Positions 17,787 to 26,907 of a stretch of 64,000 nucleotides of DNA are shown here, piece after piece (the first letter of the stretch is position 1; every line of letters begins with the position of its first letter). The position numbers were made by a program, and so were the translations under genes. The notes below the pieces were generated by a model. The model was given only the letters and a program-made list of their open reading frames with translations, had not been told where the DNA came from and searched no databases. Source of the DNA: Methylococcaceae bacterium (GTDB lineage: Bacteria > Pseudomonadota > Gammaproteobacteria > Methylococcales > Methylomonadaceae). The stretch is from positions 1 to 64,000 of the forward strand of contig JAUYBL010000030.1 in the NCBI GenBank assembly GCA_030693065.1, read 5' to 3'.

Positions 17787-17914
17787 CAAGCGATGCGGTT
17801 CGTAAACTCACCACATCCTACGGTACTAACATAACTCGTTTTCCTGGTTGTTGATTTTGATTTGGTTAACAAAGGTGGCAGGTTTTAATGCCCATCGATA
17901 TAAGCATGTTTTCA

Positions 17915-18319
17915 TTAACCCACCCAATTTTCTAATTTCAGCCCGTTAACCCGCTTAAATTCACGAGTATTGTTGGTTAACAAGGTCATATTTAACGATA
18001 AGGCAATAGCGGCGATTTGAATGTCATAGGCACCAATCGGCGTACCTAGTTGTTGCAAGTTACTACGGATTTTTGCTGCTTTTTTTGCCGCATCCAGTGT
18101 AAAGTCGACAACCGTTAACGGCGCAATAAAGTTTTCCAATGCCGCCAGATTACGTTGCTGGGAATTGTTTTTTTCGATGCCGTAGTAAAGCTCGAACAGG
18201 GTAATAGTGGGGATGTGCAGTTGTTTCAGTTGGATCTGTTGGAAGCGGGCCAACACTTCGGACGGGTGTTTTTTAATCAGATAAATGCAGATGTTAGTAT
18301 CCAGCAAATAACGGATCAT
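17915..18319 (-). CDS. vapC: VapC-type PIN-domain toxin
   Basis: A 134-aa PIN-domain ribonuclease toxin. The acidic metal-binding residues are visible: D in YLLDTNICIYL (near residue 7), E in TLFELYYGI, D in GAYDIQIAAIA, and the final TNNTREF block. Length and motifs fit VapC/FitB-like toxins that cleave tRNA or rRNA. It overlaps the upstream antitoxin by 4 nt, which gives translational coupling. Confidence 0.92.
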   Translation of the reverse strand: MIRYLLDTNICIYLIKKHPSEVLARFQQIQLKQLHIPTITLFELYYGIEKNNSQQRNLAALENFIAPLTVVDFTLDAAKKAAKIRSNLQQLGTPIGAYDIQIAAIALSLNMTLLTNNTREFKRVNGLKLENWVG

Positions 18320-18558
18320 TCAAATACGCTCCAATCGCGCTCTTGTGCTTGCTCTGGCTGTTCGCGGCCATTTTCCATAAAGTCATCGGAAAATTGGGAT
18401 AGTGATGCAAACCATTGTTCCCATGAGTCTTCTATGGGCTCTAAAATGATTTTATTGCCTTCTTTGGAGATTTTTACTTCCTTGCCTTGAAGGCGAAATT
18501 CTTTAGGCAAGCGCACGGCTTGTGAGCGACCGTTTTGAAAGAGTTTTGCTGTTGCCAT
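18316..18558 (-). CDS. vapB: VapB-type antitoxin
   Basis: An 80-aa antitoxin. The N-terminal half is an AbrB/SpoVT-like DNA-binding fold (AKLFQNGRSQAVRLPKEFR, then GKEVKISKEGNKIILEP). The C-terminal half is acidic and would wrap the toxin. It is the first gene of the vapBC operon and probably represses it through the inverted repeat just upstream. Confidence 0.9.
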   Translation of the reverse strand: MATAKLFQNGRSQAVRLPKEFRLQGKEVKISKEGNKIILEPIEDSWEQWFASLSQFSDDFMENGREQPEQAQERDWSVFE

Positions 18559-18572
18559 GATATGTAACCTTT

Positions 18573-18603
18573 AAAAGATATATCCGAAGAGTATATACCT
18601 TTT
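18573..18603 (-). promoter_or_regulatory. Candidate VapB(C) operator
   Basis: A 31-bp inverted repeat lies 15-45 nt upstream of vapB: AAAAGATATAT (18573-18583) and ATATACCTTTT (18593-18603) around a 9-nt centre. The arms match at 10 of 11 positions. Position and symmetry fit the autoregulatory site of a toxin-antitoxin operon; binding itself is inferred. Confidence 0.6.
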
Positions 18604-18743
18604 GACTGTTTACGACGCATAAATAGTTAAGTGGTAGCTCGGTTGAAGGGGAGTGCAATCCGGGGGTATGGCTGAACCGGTAAGTGGTCTAGCGGATATT
18701 TCAAAAATCCGTGTTTTAATGACTCTTCAATCTGACAAGAGAC

Positions 18744-20003
18744 ATGATAATGACTGCCCCCGTCCACCCTGTTGCTAATGCTTCCAATCGCCAAACGCTT
18801 TATGTCGCCTTGGCACTCGTGTTGGGCATTTTGGTAGGTGAACTACTCAATTTAAGCTTTGCTAACACGCCTCTGTTAAAGCAGTTGATAGAAATATTTG
18901 CGGTGTTGACGGATATTTTTCTGCGTCTAGTCAAAATGATTATTGCACCGCTGGTGTTTTCCACATTGGTGGTGGGCATGGCCAAAATGGGCGATATTCA
19001 GACCGTGGGCCGCATCGGTACTAAAGCTATTTTGTGGTTTTTTTCAGCATCGCTCTTTAGCCTGTTGTTAGGCATGTTGTTGGTGAATACCTTCCAGCCC
19101 GGCAGTTCGTTGCATATGGCATTACCGGCGGTTGGTACTGATATTGGCTTGCCGCAGGTTAAGCCGACCTTGGCCAGTTTTGCCGCGCATATGTTCCCTA
19201 AGAGCATTGTCGAAGCGATGGCGAATAATGAGATTTTGCAAATCGTGGTGTTTGCCATGTTCTTTGGTGTGGCCTGTGCGTCATTAGGCGATCTGGCGCG
19301 GCCAACGGTTAAATTACTTGATTCGCTCAGTCACATCATGCTTAAAGTCACCAGCTATGTCATGCACTACGCGCCGGTAGCGGTGTTTTCTGCGATAGCG
19401 TCGGTGATTGCCCAAAACGGTATTAGCGTGTTGTTGTCTTACGGTAAATTTATCGGGCAGTTTTATTTTGGGCTGGTGCTGCTGTGTTTGGCGCTTGGCT
19501 GTTTTGCCTGTTTGTTTATTGGGCGACGGATATTTTCGTTGCTACGGCATATTCGCGAACCGATGCTGTTGGCGTTCGGTACGGCCAGCAGCGAAAGTGC
19601 TTACCCAAAGCTGTTGCAGCAGCTGGAACGTTTCGGTTGCGATGAGAAAGTCTGCGGCTTGGTGTTGCCGCTGGGATATTCGTTTAATCTCGACGGCAGC
19701 ATGATGTATATGACTTTTGCGGTATTGTTTATCGCCCAAGCTTACGGAATTGATATGCCTTTGATGGACCAACTCATCATGCTGCTGGTGCTGCTGTTTA
19801 CCAGCAAAGGCGTAGCAGGTGTGCCTCGGGCTTCGTTAATCGTCATTGCCGCTACCTTGTCGATGTTTCATATTCCTGAGGCTGGCCTGCTTCTATTATT
19901 GGGCATCGACCAGATTCTGGACATGGGACGCAGTGCAACCAATGTGTTTGGCAACAGTATTGCCGCTACTTTGGTTAGCCGGTGGGAAAAGGCGTTGCGG
20001 TAA
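18744..20003 (+). CDS. Dicarboxylate/amino acid:cation symporter (DAACS family), first of two
   Basis: A 419-aa sodium- or proton-coupled symporter of the GltP/DctA family. Diagnostic elements are VKMIIAPLVFSTLVVGM in the third helix region, the re-entrant serine-rich loop FGTASSESAYPKLLQQLE, the NLDGS motif in [14 protein letters not shown], and the second hairpin TSKGVAGVPRAS. It resembles the glutamate/dicarboxylate branch but is less DctA-like than its neighbour, so the substrate is uncertain. The start ATG 18744 has an alternative at 18750. Confidence 0.88.
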   Translation: MIMTAPVHPVANASNRQTLYVALALVLGILVGELLNLSFANTPLLKQLIEIFAVLTDIFLRLVKMIIAPLVFSTLVVGMAKMGDIQTVGRIGTKAILWFFSASLFSLLLGMLLVNTFQPGSSLHMALPAVGTDIGLPQVKPTLASFAAHMFPKSIVEAMANNEILQIVVFAMFFGVACASLGDLARPTVKLLDSLSHIMLKVTSYVMHYAPVAVFSAIASVIAQNGISVLLSYGKFIGQFYFGLVLLCLALGCFACLFIGRRIFSLLRHIREPMLLAFGTASSESAYPKLLQQLERFGCDEKVCGLVLPLGYSFNLDGSMMYMTFAVLFIAQAYGIDMPLMDQLIMLLVLLFTSKGVAGVPRASLIVIAATLSMFHIPEAGLLLLLGIDQILDMGRSATNVFGNSIAATLVSRWEKALR

Positions 20004-20042
20004 ATTGCAATTTATCGCTCTATACAAATCTAAAAAATACTC

Positions 20043-21314
20043 ATGCAAGCTAAAAAACCTCATCAACATCTCTATGTTCAAGTTTTAACCGCCATCAGCC
20101 TCGGCATTTTGCTTGGTTACTTTTATCCAGAAACGGCTGTGAGTATGAAGCCGCTGGGCGATGGTTTTATCAAGCTGATCAAGATGATTATTGCGCCGAT
20201 CATTTTTTGCACGGTGGTAACCGGCATCGCTGGCATGCAGGAGCTGGATAAAGTTGGGCGTGTTGGCGTTAAAGCGTTGCTGTATTTTGAGGTGGTCAGC
20301 ACTTTGGCGCTGATTATCGGTTTGCTGGTGGTGCATATTATTCAACCTGGCGCGGGTATGAATATCGACGTCAGCACCTTAGATACTAAAGGGCTGGCGG
20401 CTTATACCGAGGTGGCAAAAAATCATAGTACGGTCGATTTCCTGCTCAATATTATCCCTGCCACGGTCATCGATGCCTTTGCTAAGGGCGATATATTGCA
20501 GGTGCTGCTGTTTTCGTTGTTGTTCGGATTTTCACTCGCTGCGATGAAAGAGACTGGCGCCGAAGTGGTGGTTTTTATCAACAAGATTTCCCATGTCTTG
20601 TTTGGTATCGTCGAAACAATCATGAAGCTGGCGCCTGTCGGTGCGTTCGGTGCGATGGCGTTTACGATCGGTAAATACGGGCTGGGTTCGTTGGCACCGC
20701 TGGCGAAGTTGATGGGTAGTTTTTATCTCACCTGCCTGCTGTTTATTTTTATCGTACTGGGATTGATTGCCCGAATGACGGGGTTCAGCATTGTTAAATT
20801 CATTGTGTATATTAAAGATGAACTGTTTATCGTGTTGGGAACATCATCGTCAGAATCGGTATTGCCGAGAATTATGCTGAAGCTGGAAAAGCTGGGCTGT
20901 TCCAAGTCGGTGGTCGGATTGGTCATCCCGACCGGGTATTCTTTCAACCTGGACGGCACATCTATTTATCTGGCGATGGCGGCCATTTTTGTTGCCCAAG
21001 CGACCAATACGCCGCTGACGCTAACACAGGAACTGACCTTATTCGGTGTGCTGATAATTACCTCGAAGGGCGCAGCTGGTGTTACCGGCAGTGGCTTTAT
21101 TACTTTGGCGGCGACGTTGTCGGTGATTCCGACTATTCCGGTGGCTGGGCTAGCGTTGATATTGGGGATTGACCGATTTATGTCCGAAGCCCGGGCGCTG
21201 ACCAACCTAATTGGTAACGGCGTTGCTACAGTGGTCGCGGCAAAATGGGAAAATGAATTGGATGTTCAAAAGCTTGAAGTCGAACTCAACACGTTACCAA
21301 TAGAGGCAAAATAG
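20043..21314 (+). CDS. dctA: C4-dicarboxylate:cation symporter, DctA-like
   Basis: A 423-aa DAACS symporter, 39 nt after the first one. DctA-like blocks include [63 protein letters not shown] and [27 protein letters not shown], which bear the substrate and ion ligands. It probably takes up succinate, fumarate or malate in the inner membrane. The next gene begins on the base after its stop, so the pair plus the kinase form an operon. Confidence 0.9.
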   Translation: MQAKKPHQHLYVQVLTAISLGILLGYFYPETAVSMKPLGDGFIKLIKMIIAPIIFCTVVTGIAGMQELDKVGRVGVKALLYFEVVSTLALIIGLLVVHIIQPGAGMNIDVSTLDTKGLAAYTEVAKNHSTVDFLLNIIPATVIDAFAKGDILQVLLFSLLFGFSLAAMKETGAEVVVFINKISHVLFGIVETIMKLAPVGAFGAMAFTIGKYGLGSLAPLAKLMGSFYLTCLLFIFIVLGLIARMTGFSIVKFIVYIKDELFIVLGTSSSESVLPRIMLKLEKLGCSKSVVGLVIPTGYSFNLDGTSIYLAMAAIFVAQATNTPLTLTQELTLFGVLIITSKGAAGVTGSGFITLAATLSVIPTIPVAGLALILGIDRFMSEARALTNLIGNGVATVVAAKWENELDVQKLEVELNTLPIEAK

Positions 21315-22196
21315 ATGATTGATTGGGCATCAATTACAAATCATATTGCTGAGGCGAATGGCTCGCCTTGTGCTTTTAAGGCTGCGCAGTCTATAGCAGG
21401 CGGCGATATTAATAGCGCTTATATATTGAAAGCTGAAGATAAGACTTACTTTGTCAAATTAAACCGTGCGTCGTTGTTGGCGATGTTTGAGGCCGAATGC
21501 GCCGGTTTGATTGAGCTGGCGTTAGCCAATGCGGTAAAAGTGCCGAAACCTGTGGTATTTGGGGTGGCGGCACAACAGGCATTTTTAGTGCTCGACTATA
21601 TCCCACTCAAATCCAAAACTGCCCAGGCCGATATCTTGCTTGGACAGCAATTGGCTATGTTACATCAGCAAATCAAACCCTATTTTGGTTGGCAACAAGA
21701 CAACACGATCGGCAGTACTGCGCAACTGAATCGGGCCAAACATCACTGGGTTGATTTCTGGCGTGAGCAGCGCTTAGGTTTTCAGTTGCAGTTGGCGGCG
21801 CAAAATGGCTTTGGCGGTCGCTTGCAGACGCAAGGGCAACAATTACAGGCAGATCTTGAGGTTTTTTTTAACGGCTTTCAGCCGCAACCTTGTTTGTTGC
21901 ACGGTGATTTATGGGGCGGCAATGCCGCTGCCGATGCGGCAGGGCAGCCGGTGATTTTTGATCCGGCGTGTTATTACGGCGATCGCGAGACCGACATAGC
22001 AATGACCGAGCTATTCGGCGGTTTCGGTGCGGATTTTTATGTGGCATATAACGAGAGTTATGCTTTGGATGTTGGGTTTAAAGTCAGAAAAAACTTGTAC
22101 AACCTTTATCACATTTTGAATCATCTAAATCTATTTGGCGGTGGTTATCTGGGTCAGGCCGAGCGATCCATCTCTTTATTACTGGCAGAGGTTTAA
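21315..22196 (+). CDS. Fructosamine kinase family protein
   Basis: A 293-aa small-molecule kinase of the fructosamine-3-kinase/ketosamine-3-kinase family, related to aminoglycoside phosphotransferases. It has GGDINSAYILKAED near the N-terminus, the catalytic HGDLWGGN (about residue 195) and the metal-binding FDPACYYGDRETDIAM. The family phosphorylates sugar-amine adducts so that they fall off proteins. Its start directly follows the dctA stop. Link to the symporters is by position only. Confidence 0.88.
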   Translation: MIDWASITNHIAEANGSPCAFKAAQSIAGGDINSAYILKAEDKTYFVKLNRASLLAMFEAECAGLIELALANAVKVPKPVVFGVAAQQAFLVLDYIPLKSKTAQADILLGQQLAMLHQQIKPYFGWQQDNTIGSTAQLNRAKHHWVDFWREQRLGFQLQLAAQNGFGGRLQTQGQQLQADLEVFFNGFQPQPCLLHGDLWGGNAAADAAGQPVIFDPACYYGDRETDIAMTELFGGFGADFYVAYNESYALDVGFKVRKNLYNLYHILNHLNLFGGGYLGQAERSISLLLAEV

Positions 22197-22315
22197 TCAT
22201 CCTTATCTGGTTCCAAGCGGCCCAATATTCTCAGTTAATGTGGTCCACAAAATCGGATGTTATCGGTTCCTGTGATTTATGTTATCAGGCCGTCACAGCT
22301 ATTTACCAAGCAATC

Positions 22316-23149
22316 TCATTTGAGTAATTCCCAAACAGGCTGTATTTGTTTGGGTAAGGGCGCAAGTCTGCCGAGCTCTACCCAGACATTTGCTGGGTTG
22401 TGAAAATCTGAACCGACAGAGCCGGCCAATTGAAACTGGCTGGCAAAAAGACTGGTACGCCTTATTTCATCTGGATTCGTTCTGCCTGTGACTACTTCCA
22501 TCGATTGGCCGCCGGCATCTTTAAAAGATGTAAGCAGACGCCTTAGCCTGCTGGCAGTTAATTTATAACGTAACGGATGGGCCAATACGGCTACCCCGTC
22601 GGCTTCAGTTATCCAGCTGACTGCGTCCCTTAGTTCTGCCCAAGTACTCGAAACATAAGCAGTTTTGCCGCTTCCTAAATAGCGATCGAAGGCTTCTTGC
22701 TGGGTTGATACATGGCGTTGTGACAACAAAAAATCAGCAAAATGGGTACGAGTAATCATGCCAGTGCCGGCAATCTCCTTTACTGCTGTTAATGCGCCGG
22801 GAATTCGATTTTTAGCGAGTTTCGCGGCAATTTGTTCCGCACGTTCAGTGCGAATCAATTGCAGATTTTTTATCCCGTCTGTCAACGTTCTATTTGAAGG
22901 ATCAATTCCTAAACCGACGATATGAAAGCAGTGATTTTGCCAGCTGGTGGATAACTCAATGCCATTGATAAGTTGGATTCCACAGGCATCTGCAGTGGCG
23001 TGAGCTTCTGCTAAACCTTGAGTGGTGTCGTGATCAGTTAATGATAAGTGGGTAACACCATGTTGACTGGCACGCTGAACCAATTCAGTTGGCGATAAAG
23101 CGCCGTCAGAGGCGGTTGAGTGGCAATGTAGATCATATGTTTCAGACAT
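22316..23149 (-). CDS. PHP-domain phosphoesterase, RNase AM/YciV-like
   Basis: A 277-aa PHP-superfamily metalloenzyme. Metal-binding motifs are DLHCHSTASDGALSP at the N-terminus, LTDHDTTQG, GIELSTSW, AHPLRYKLT, and a C-terminal GSDFHNP. The family includes YciV (RNase AM, a 5'-3' exonuclease of rRNA maturation) and 5'-3' exoribonucleases. It is separated from the ABC exporter gene by 2 nt and probably shares its transcript. Confidence 0.85.
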   Translation of the reverse strand: MSETYDLHCHSTASDGALSPTELVQRASQHGVTHLSLTDHDTTQGLAEAHATADACGIQLINGIELSTSWQNHCFHIVGLGIDPSNRTLTDGIKNLQLIRTERAEQIAAKLAKNRIPGALTAVKEIAGTGMITRTHFADFLLSQRHVSTQQEAFDRYLGSGKTAYVSSTWAELRDAVSWITEADGVAVLAHPLRYKLTASRLRRLLTSFKDAGGQSMEVVTGRTNPDEIRRTSLFASQFQLAGSVGSDFHNPANVWVELGRLAPLPKQIQPVWELLK

Positions 23150-23151
23150 GT

Positions 23152-24942
23152 TTATTGATATTCACCATACAGTTTTGCGTAAAGCCCCTGTTGGTTGATT
23201 AATGTTTCGTGGCGGCCTTGCTCGCAGATTTTGCCTTCTTCAAAGACATAAACATGATCAGCTTGTTTTACGGCACTTAATCGATGAGCAATGATAATAG
23301 TGGTTCGGTTTTTCAAAAATAAACTAAGTGCCTTGTGTAGTTTATGCTCTGTTTCGCTATCCAATGCTGACGTTGCTTCGTCCAATATCACCACGCTTGG
23401 GTTAGTGACTACCATGCGGGCAATCGCCATGCGCTGGCGTTGACCGCCGGACAAACGCATTCCTTGTCGGCCGACGATCGTATCCAGGCCCTGATCTAGG
23501 TCTTTTACCGTCTCGAAGAGCTGAGCGATGGTTAATGCATTCCATAATTGTTCATCTGTGGCGGGTTTGCCTAAGGTTAAATTAGCACGAATGGTGTCAT
23601 TAAAAAGAATGGGATGCTGCAGTACTGTCACAACATGCTCCCTGACAACATCAAGACCAATTTGGTCGATCGGCGCATCATCAAAATAGATTTGGCCCTG
23701 ATCTGGCGGGTATAGCCCTATTAGTGTTTGCACTAACGTGGATTTGCCACCGCCACTTGCTCCAACCAATGCCACTTTCTCACCGGCTTTAATATGTAAT
23801 TGAATACCGTTAAGAACTTTTTCATCACCATAACTAAAATGCAGGTTGTCGACCTTGATTGATACGGTTTTTTTGTTGAGGAAAGGATCGATATTGTGCG
23901 GGTAATCCGGTTCCTGTTTTAAGGCGCCAAGTCGATTAATTCGGGTCAACGCTGCTTTTGCGGCAAAAAAAGCGTATTGAATACTGAGTATTTCTTGTAC
24001 TGGTGCCATCATAAACCAGAGATAACCAAAGACGGCCAACATCTGGCCAATACTAAGATCAGAGTAAAACACCATTAACATCGCACAAGCACGAAAAATA
24101 TCGAAGCCAAACAAAAACACTAGAAAGCTTAAGCGCGAGGCGGCGTCGCTTTTCCAGGCAAAGGCAATGGAGGTCTCTTTTACTGAGCGGGCGGAATCGA
24201 TTAGTTGGTTGCAGTAATGGCGTTCGCGGTTGCTGGAACGAATTTGATTGATGGCTTCTAAAGTTTCAGTTAACGATTGCTGGAATACTTCATAGGCTGA
24301 GTTTTCTTTGGATTTAAGGTCTTTTACTCGTGACCCTACCGTGCGAGTAAAGTAAATAACGATAGGATTTAGTAATAAGATGAACAGGCCAAGTTGCCAA
24401 TGCATCAATAACAAAATAACGCCCGTACCGGCGATGGTTAAGATAGCCACCAATGATTTGCTTATGGTGTTGCCTACAAAATTATCAATGGTATCGAGAT
24501 CTTTAACTAAATAAGTCACTACTGTACCAGTTCCCAAGCTTTCATATTCGGACATGGAAATAGTTTGTAAATGACTCAGTAGGCGCTTGCGAATACGAAA
24601 AACAATATCTTTAGAAATAACCGAAAATTGTCGCGACTGAATGACACCAAAAATGATGGCAATAATGCGTAGTATTACGCTGATTACCAGCACTACGGTG
24701 ATATAGACGATAGGTAAATGCCATTCTGGAGGGGACAGTTTGTCAATTGTCGAAGTTATAAGGCCAGGCTTATTTAATAGGACTTCATCAACCAGTAATG
24801 GCATTAATAAAGGGATTGGAACACTGACGACCATGGCCAAAATGGCAACTAAGTGGGCATAAAAGAGTTCTTTTTTATGCTCTAGGGCAATATGCCGAAT
24901 GTTTGTCCAAGTATAAATTGAGTGGGTAGGTTTTGTTGACAC
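23152..24942 (-). CDS. ABC transporter, fused permease and ATPase (exporter type)
   Basis: A 596-aa half-transporter. The N-terminal six-helix type-IV exporter domain spans about residues 20-320. The nucleotide-binding domain has Walker A GASGGGKST, the Q-loop in VLQHPILFND, the signature LSGGQRQRMAIARM, Walker B VVILDEATSALD and the H-loop IIAHRLS. It is expected to homodimerise. The substrate cannot be told from sequence; lipid, peptide or drug export are all possible. Confidence 0.88.
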   Translation of the reverse strand: MSTKPTHSIYTWTNIRHIALEHKKELFYAHLVAILAMVVSVPIPLLMPLLVDEVLLNKPGLITSTIDKLSPPEWHLPIVYITVVLVISVILRIIAIIFGVIQSRQFSVISKDIVFRIRKRLLSHLQTISMSEYESLGTGTVVTYLVKDLDTIDNFVGNTISKSLVAILTIAGTGVILLLMHWQLGLFILLLNPIVIYFTRTVGSRVKDLKSKENSAYEVFQQSLTETLEAINQIRSSNRERHYCNQLIDSARSVKETSIAFAWKSDAASRLSFLVFLFGFDIFRACAMLMVFYSDLSIGQMLAVFGYLWFMMAPVQEILSIQYAFFAAKAALTRINRLGALKQEPDYPHNIDPFLNKKTVSIKVDNLHFSYGDEKVLNGIQLHIKAGEKVALVGASGGGKSTLVQTLIGLYPPDQGQIYFDDAPIDQIGLDVVREHVVTVLQHPILFNDTIRANLTLGKPATDEQLWNALTIAQLFETVKDLDQGLDTIVGRQGMRLSGGQRQRMAIARMVVTNPSVVILDEATSALDSETEHKLHKALSLFLKNRTTIIIAHRLSAVKQADHVYVFEEGKICEQGRHETLINQQGLYAKLYGEYQ

Positions 24943-25052
24943 GGGATTGCGAGAATAGAATCAGAATGTTGCGATTGTAACAGCTCGACCTAGCTAAATT
25001 AACTATCGTTGTATTGATAGATTTGAGAATTTTTATGGGTGATTCTGATGTT

Positions 25053-25084
25053 CCGGCTGGTTTCTAAAAGCAAAAACCAGCCGG
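25053..25084 (-). terminator. Strong hairpin after the macro-domain gene
   Basis: CCGGCTGGTTT (25053-25063) and AAACCAGCCGG (25074-25084) form a perfect 11-bp stem 9 nt past the stop of the minus-strand gene. No U-run follows on the minus strand; on the plus strand ATTTTCTG follows. It may therefore stabilise the 3' end rather than terminate by itself. Confidence 0.5.
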
Positions 25085-25093
25085 ATTTTCTGT

Positions 25094-25585
25094 TTAAGCG
25101 TTAGGTTCTTGCGCCTGATGGTTCGCGTGATAAGTCGTGTAAAGATAAACGGGAATATCAAGCTTACCCAGGTGGCTGTCAATAAGTGGCCAGACGTCAT
25201 CCCATTCCAAACCGCCGATTCCGGTGGCAAGTTTTGGTAGAGCTAAAGAATTAATCTTTTCATGTTCAATGATTTTTACCAGCGCACGTAAAGCATGATT
25301 AACAATAGTCAAGGTAGCCTTGCCTAAACGATGGTCATGGCCGTCTATGCCTTCCTGGGTAATCAAGTTAATGATACGTATACCATTAACACCACCCCAG
25401 ATCCACGCATCACCGGGCTCTGGATGGTGTTGATGACACCAGTGGTGAAAATCTTTATGCATACCTGGGTATTGATTGTGCAATGCTAAGGCCAAACCTT
25501 TGTCCATAGGGTCATTGATTTTCACACCATGCGCAACGGCTTGGGCTTTGCTAAGTAAAATATCACCTTCAACTTGAAAAATCAT
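25094..25585 (-). CDS. Macro-domain protein (ADP-ribose binding)
   Basis: A 163-aa protein that is almost wholly a macro domain. The start is at ATG 25585 (MIFQVEGDIL), which is in family register; a frame open to 25624 would add 13 residues. It has VEGDILLSKAQAVAHGVK, the loop WGGVNGIRIINLIT, and the glycine-rich ADP-ribose loop LPKLATGIGGLEWDDVWPLI. Macro domains bind or hydrolyse ADP-ribose groups. No partner ADP-ribosyltransferase gene such as darT is adjacent. Its target is unknown. Confidence 0.8.
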   Translation of the reverse strand: MIFQVEGDILLSKAQAVAHGVKINDPMDKGLALALHNQYPGMHKDFHHWCHQHHPEPGDAWIWGGVNGIRIINLITQEGIDGHDHRLGKATLTIVNHALRALVKIIEHEKINSLALPKLATGIGGLEWDDVWPLIDSHLGKLDIPVYLYTTYHANHQAQEPNA

Positions 25586-25697
25586 AATTTTGCCTTTAGT
25601 AATGGTACGGGTAGTCAGTAACAATTTGCTTTCATTGATGACTAATTCAAGATGATTAGTAGGTTTGCTGTTGAAACTTAGCTAAGCGAAAAAAGAT

Positions 25698-25961
25698 TTA
25701 CCGTCTGCCTTTCTTGCCTGCAGTGACATCTTCGAATTTAACTTTTAACGGTTTGCCGCAGTATAGATTGCCATCTAGGCTGGTTATTGCTGCTCTTGCT
25801 TCGTGACCTTCCATGCCGACAAAGCCGAAGCCGCGGCATTTGCCGCTAAAAATATCAGAAACAAGTTGGATGGAGCGTACTTTGCCGTATTGGGAGAATA
25901 ATGCTTGCACAGATTCTTCGGTGGCGTCGCTAGGTAAATTTCCTACAAAAAGTCGTTTCAA
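25698..25961 (-). CDS. RNA-recognition-motif (RRM) RNA-binding protein
   Basis: An 87-aa single-RRM protein. RNP2 is KRLFVGNLP at residues 2-10 and RNP1 is KCRGFGFVGM near residue 43, both with the aromatic residues that stack on RNA. The tail ends in a basic AGKKGRR. Such bacterial RRM proteins are often cold-induced, and the neighbouring minus-strand gene is a cold-shock protein, so a shared RNA-chaperone role is plausible. Confidence 0.9.
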   Translation of the reverse strand: MKRLFVGNLPSDATEESVQALFSQYGKVRSIQLVSDIFSGKCRGFGFVGMEGHEARAAITSLDGNLYCGKPLKVKFEDVTAGKKGRR

Positions 25962-26042
25962 AAGACATATCCTAAAAATTTGGTTGGTTTATATTAAAGG
26001 CCGCTAGGCCATTTGTGCATAGTTGAAAAAATAGTATTATTT

Positions 26043-26249
26043 TTAAGCGGCTGCGACATTTAATGCTTGCGGACCTTTTGCGCCTGACTCTACGTCATAA
26101 CTAACCGATTGGCCTTCTGCCAATGTGCGAAAACCACCATTTGCAGTGATTGCAGAAAAATGTACAAACACATCTGCACTGCCATCACTTGGGGAAATAA
26201 AACCAAAACCTTTAGAATCGTTAAACCATTTAACGGTACCAGTTGCCAT
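26043..26249 (-). CDS. Cold-shock protein (Csp family)
   Basis: A 68-aa OB-fold nucleic-acid chaperone. It has the standard start [18 protein letters not shown] (RNP1 KGFGFI) and DVFVHFSAI (RNP2), with conserved aromatics intact. A good AAGGAG ribosome site is 5 nt before the ATG. The long AT-rich region upstream (26250-26468) fits a cold-regulated leader, though no specific element was identified. Confidence 0.94.
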   Translation of the reverse strand: MATGTVKWFNDSKGFGFISPSDGSADVFVHFSAITANGGFRTLAEGQSVSYDVESGAKGPQALNVAAA

Positions 26250-26468
26250 TAGAAACTCCTTAAATAAATCAATAAAAAATTTGATTGCAAATCATGCCGG
26301 GCAATTTTGAGGAGAAAAGCGAATGGAATTTCTGAAAAAAAAGCTGAATAACATGCAAAAAGTGAGTAGATGTCTTAAAGCTGAGTAAAAGTACATTTAC
26401 CAAGTTGCCTATTATAAAGTTATCTGATCCTTATAACCATCTTAAAATTTGTTGGTCAGTAATCAGCG

Positions 26469-26786
26469 CTAACGGTAATTCTGGTTAAAATGTCTTCCAT
26501 ACCCCTCATTTTGGTAATAATGGTTATGATTTCCGGAATGGTGAGATCGCTCTTTTTGCTCATCATGAGATCTTGAATATGAGCCCTGCCATGATGATCG
26601 TGGATCGGTTTGAGATCTTGGTTGTTGAGGATAATAGTGATTACTATACGTTCCGTATCCTTCTGCATAGTAGCTTCTAGTATAGGAAGCAGCGGGATAG
26701 TAAGAGTAATTATGAGGGTAATGGGCACAACCTGTTGTAGCAATTATTAAACTAGCAAGTAACAGCTTTTGAACTAATGTATTCAT
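26469..26786 (-). CDS. Small Tyr/His-rich putative lipoprotein
   Basis: A 105-aa protein with lipobox TTGC (C20 lipidated). The mature part is low-complexity and strongly enriched in Y, H, S and N (for example YPHNYSYYPAASYTRSYY), with no domain I recognise. An overlapping frame in the same strand is a shadow. Its role is unknown; metal or surface binding by the His/Tyr stretch is speculation. Confidence 0.65.
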   Translation of the reverse strand: MNTLVQKLLLASLIIATTGCAHYPHNYSYYPAASYTRSYYAEGYGTYSNHYYPQQPRSQTDPRSSWQGSYSRSHDEQKERSHHSGNHNHYYQNEGYGRHFNQNYR

Positions 26787-26907
26787 TATCTACTCCAGCT
26801 CTCAATAGTTGAATGGCGGAAGAATGTTATCTTGTTCATACTGAATACTTAGTGAATCAAAGCTAGAATAAATTCTTTAGCCTAACAAAAATAACTACCT
26901 ACCACCT

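Noticed and set aside
25094-25585. DarTG toxin-antitoxin system
   Set aside because: Only a macro domain is present, and no DarT-like ADP-ribosyltransferase lies beside it.
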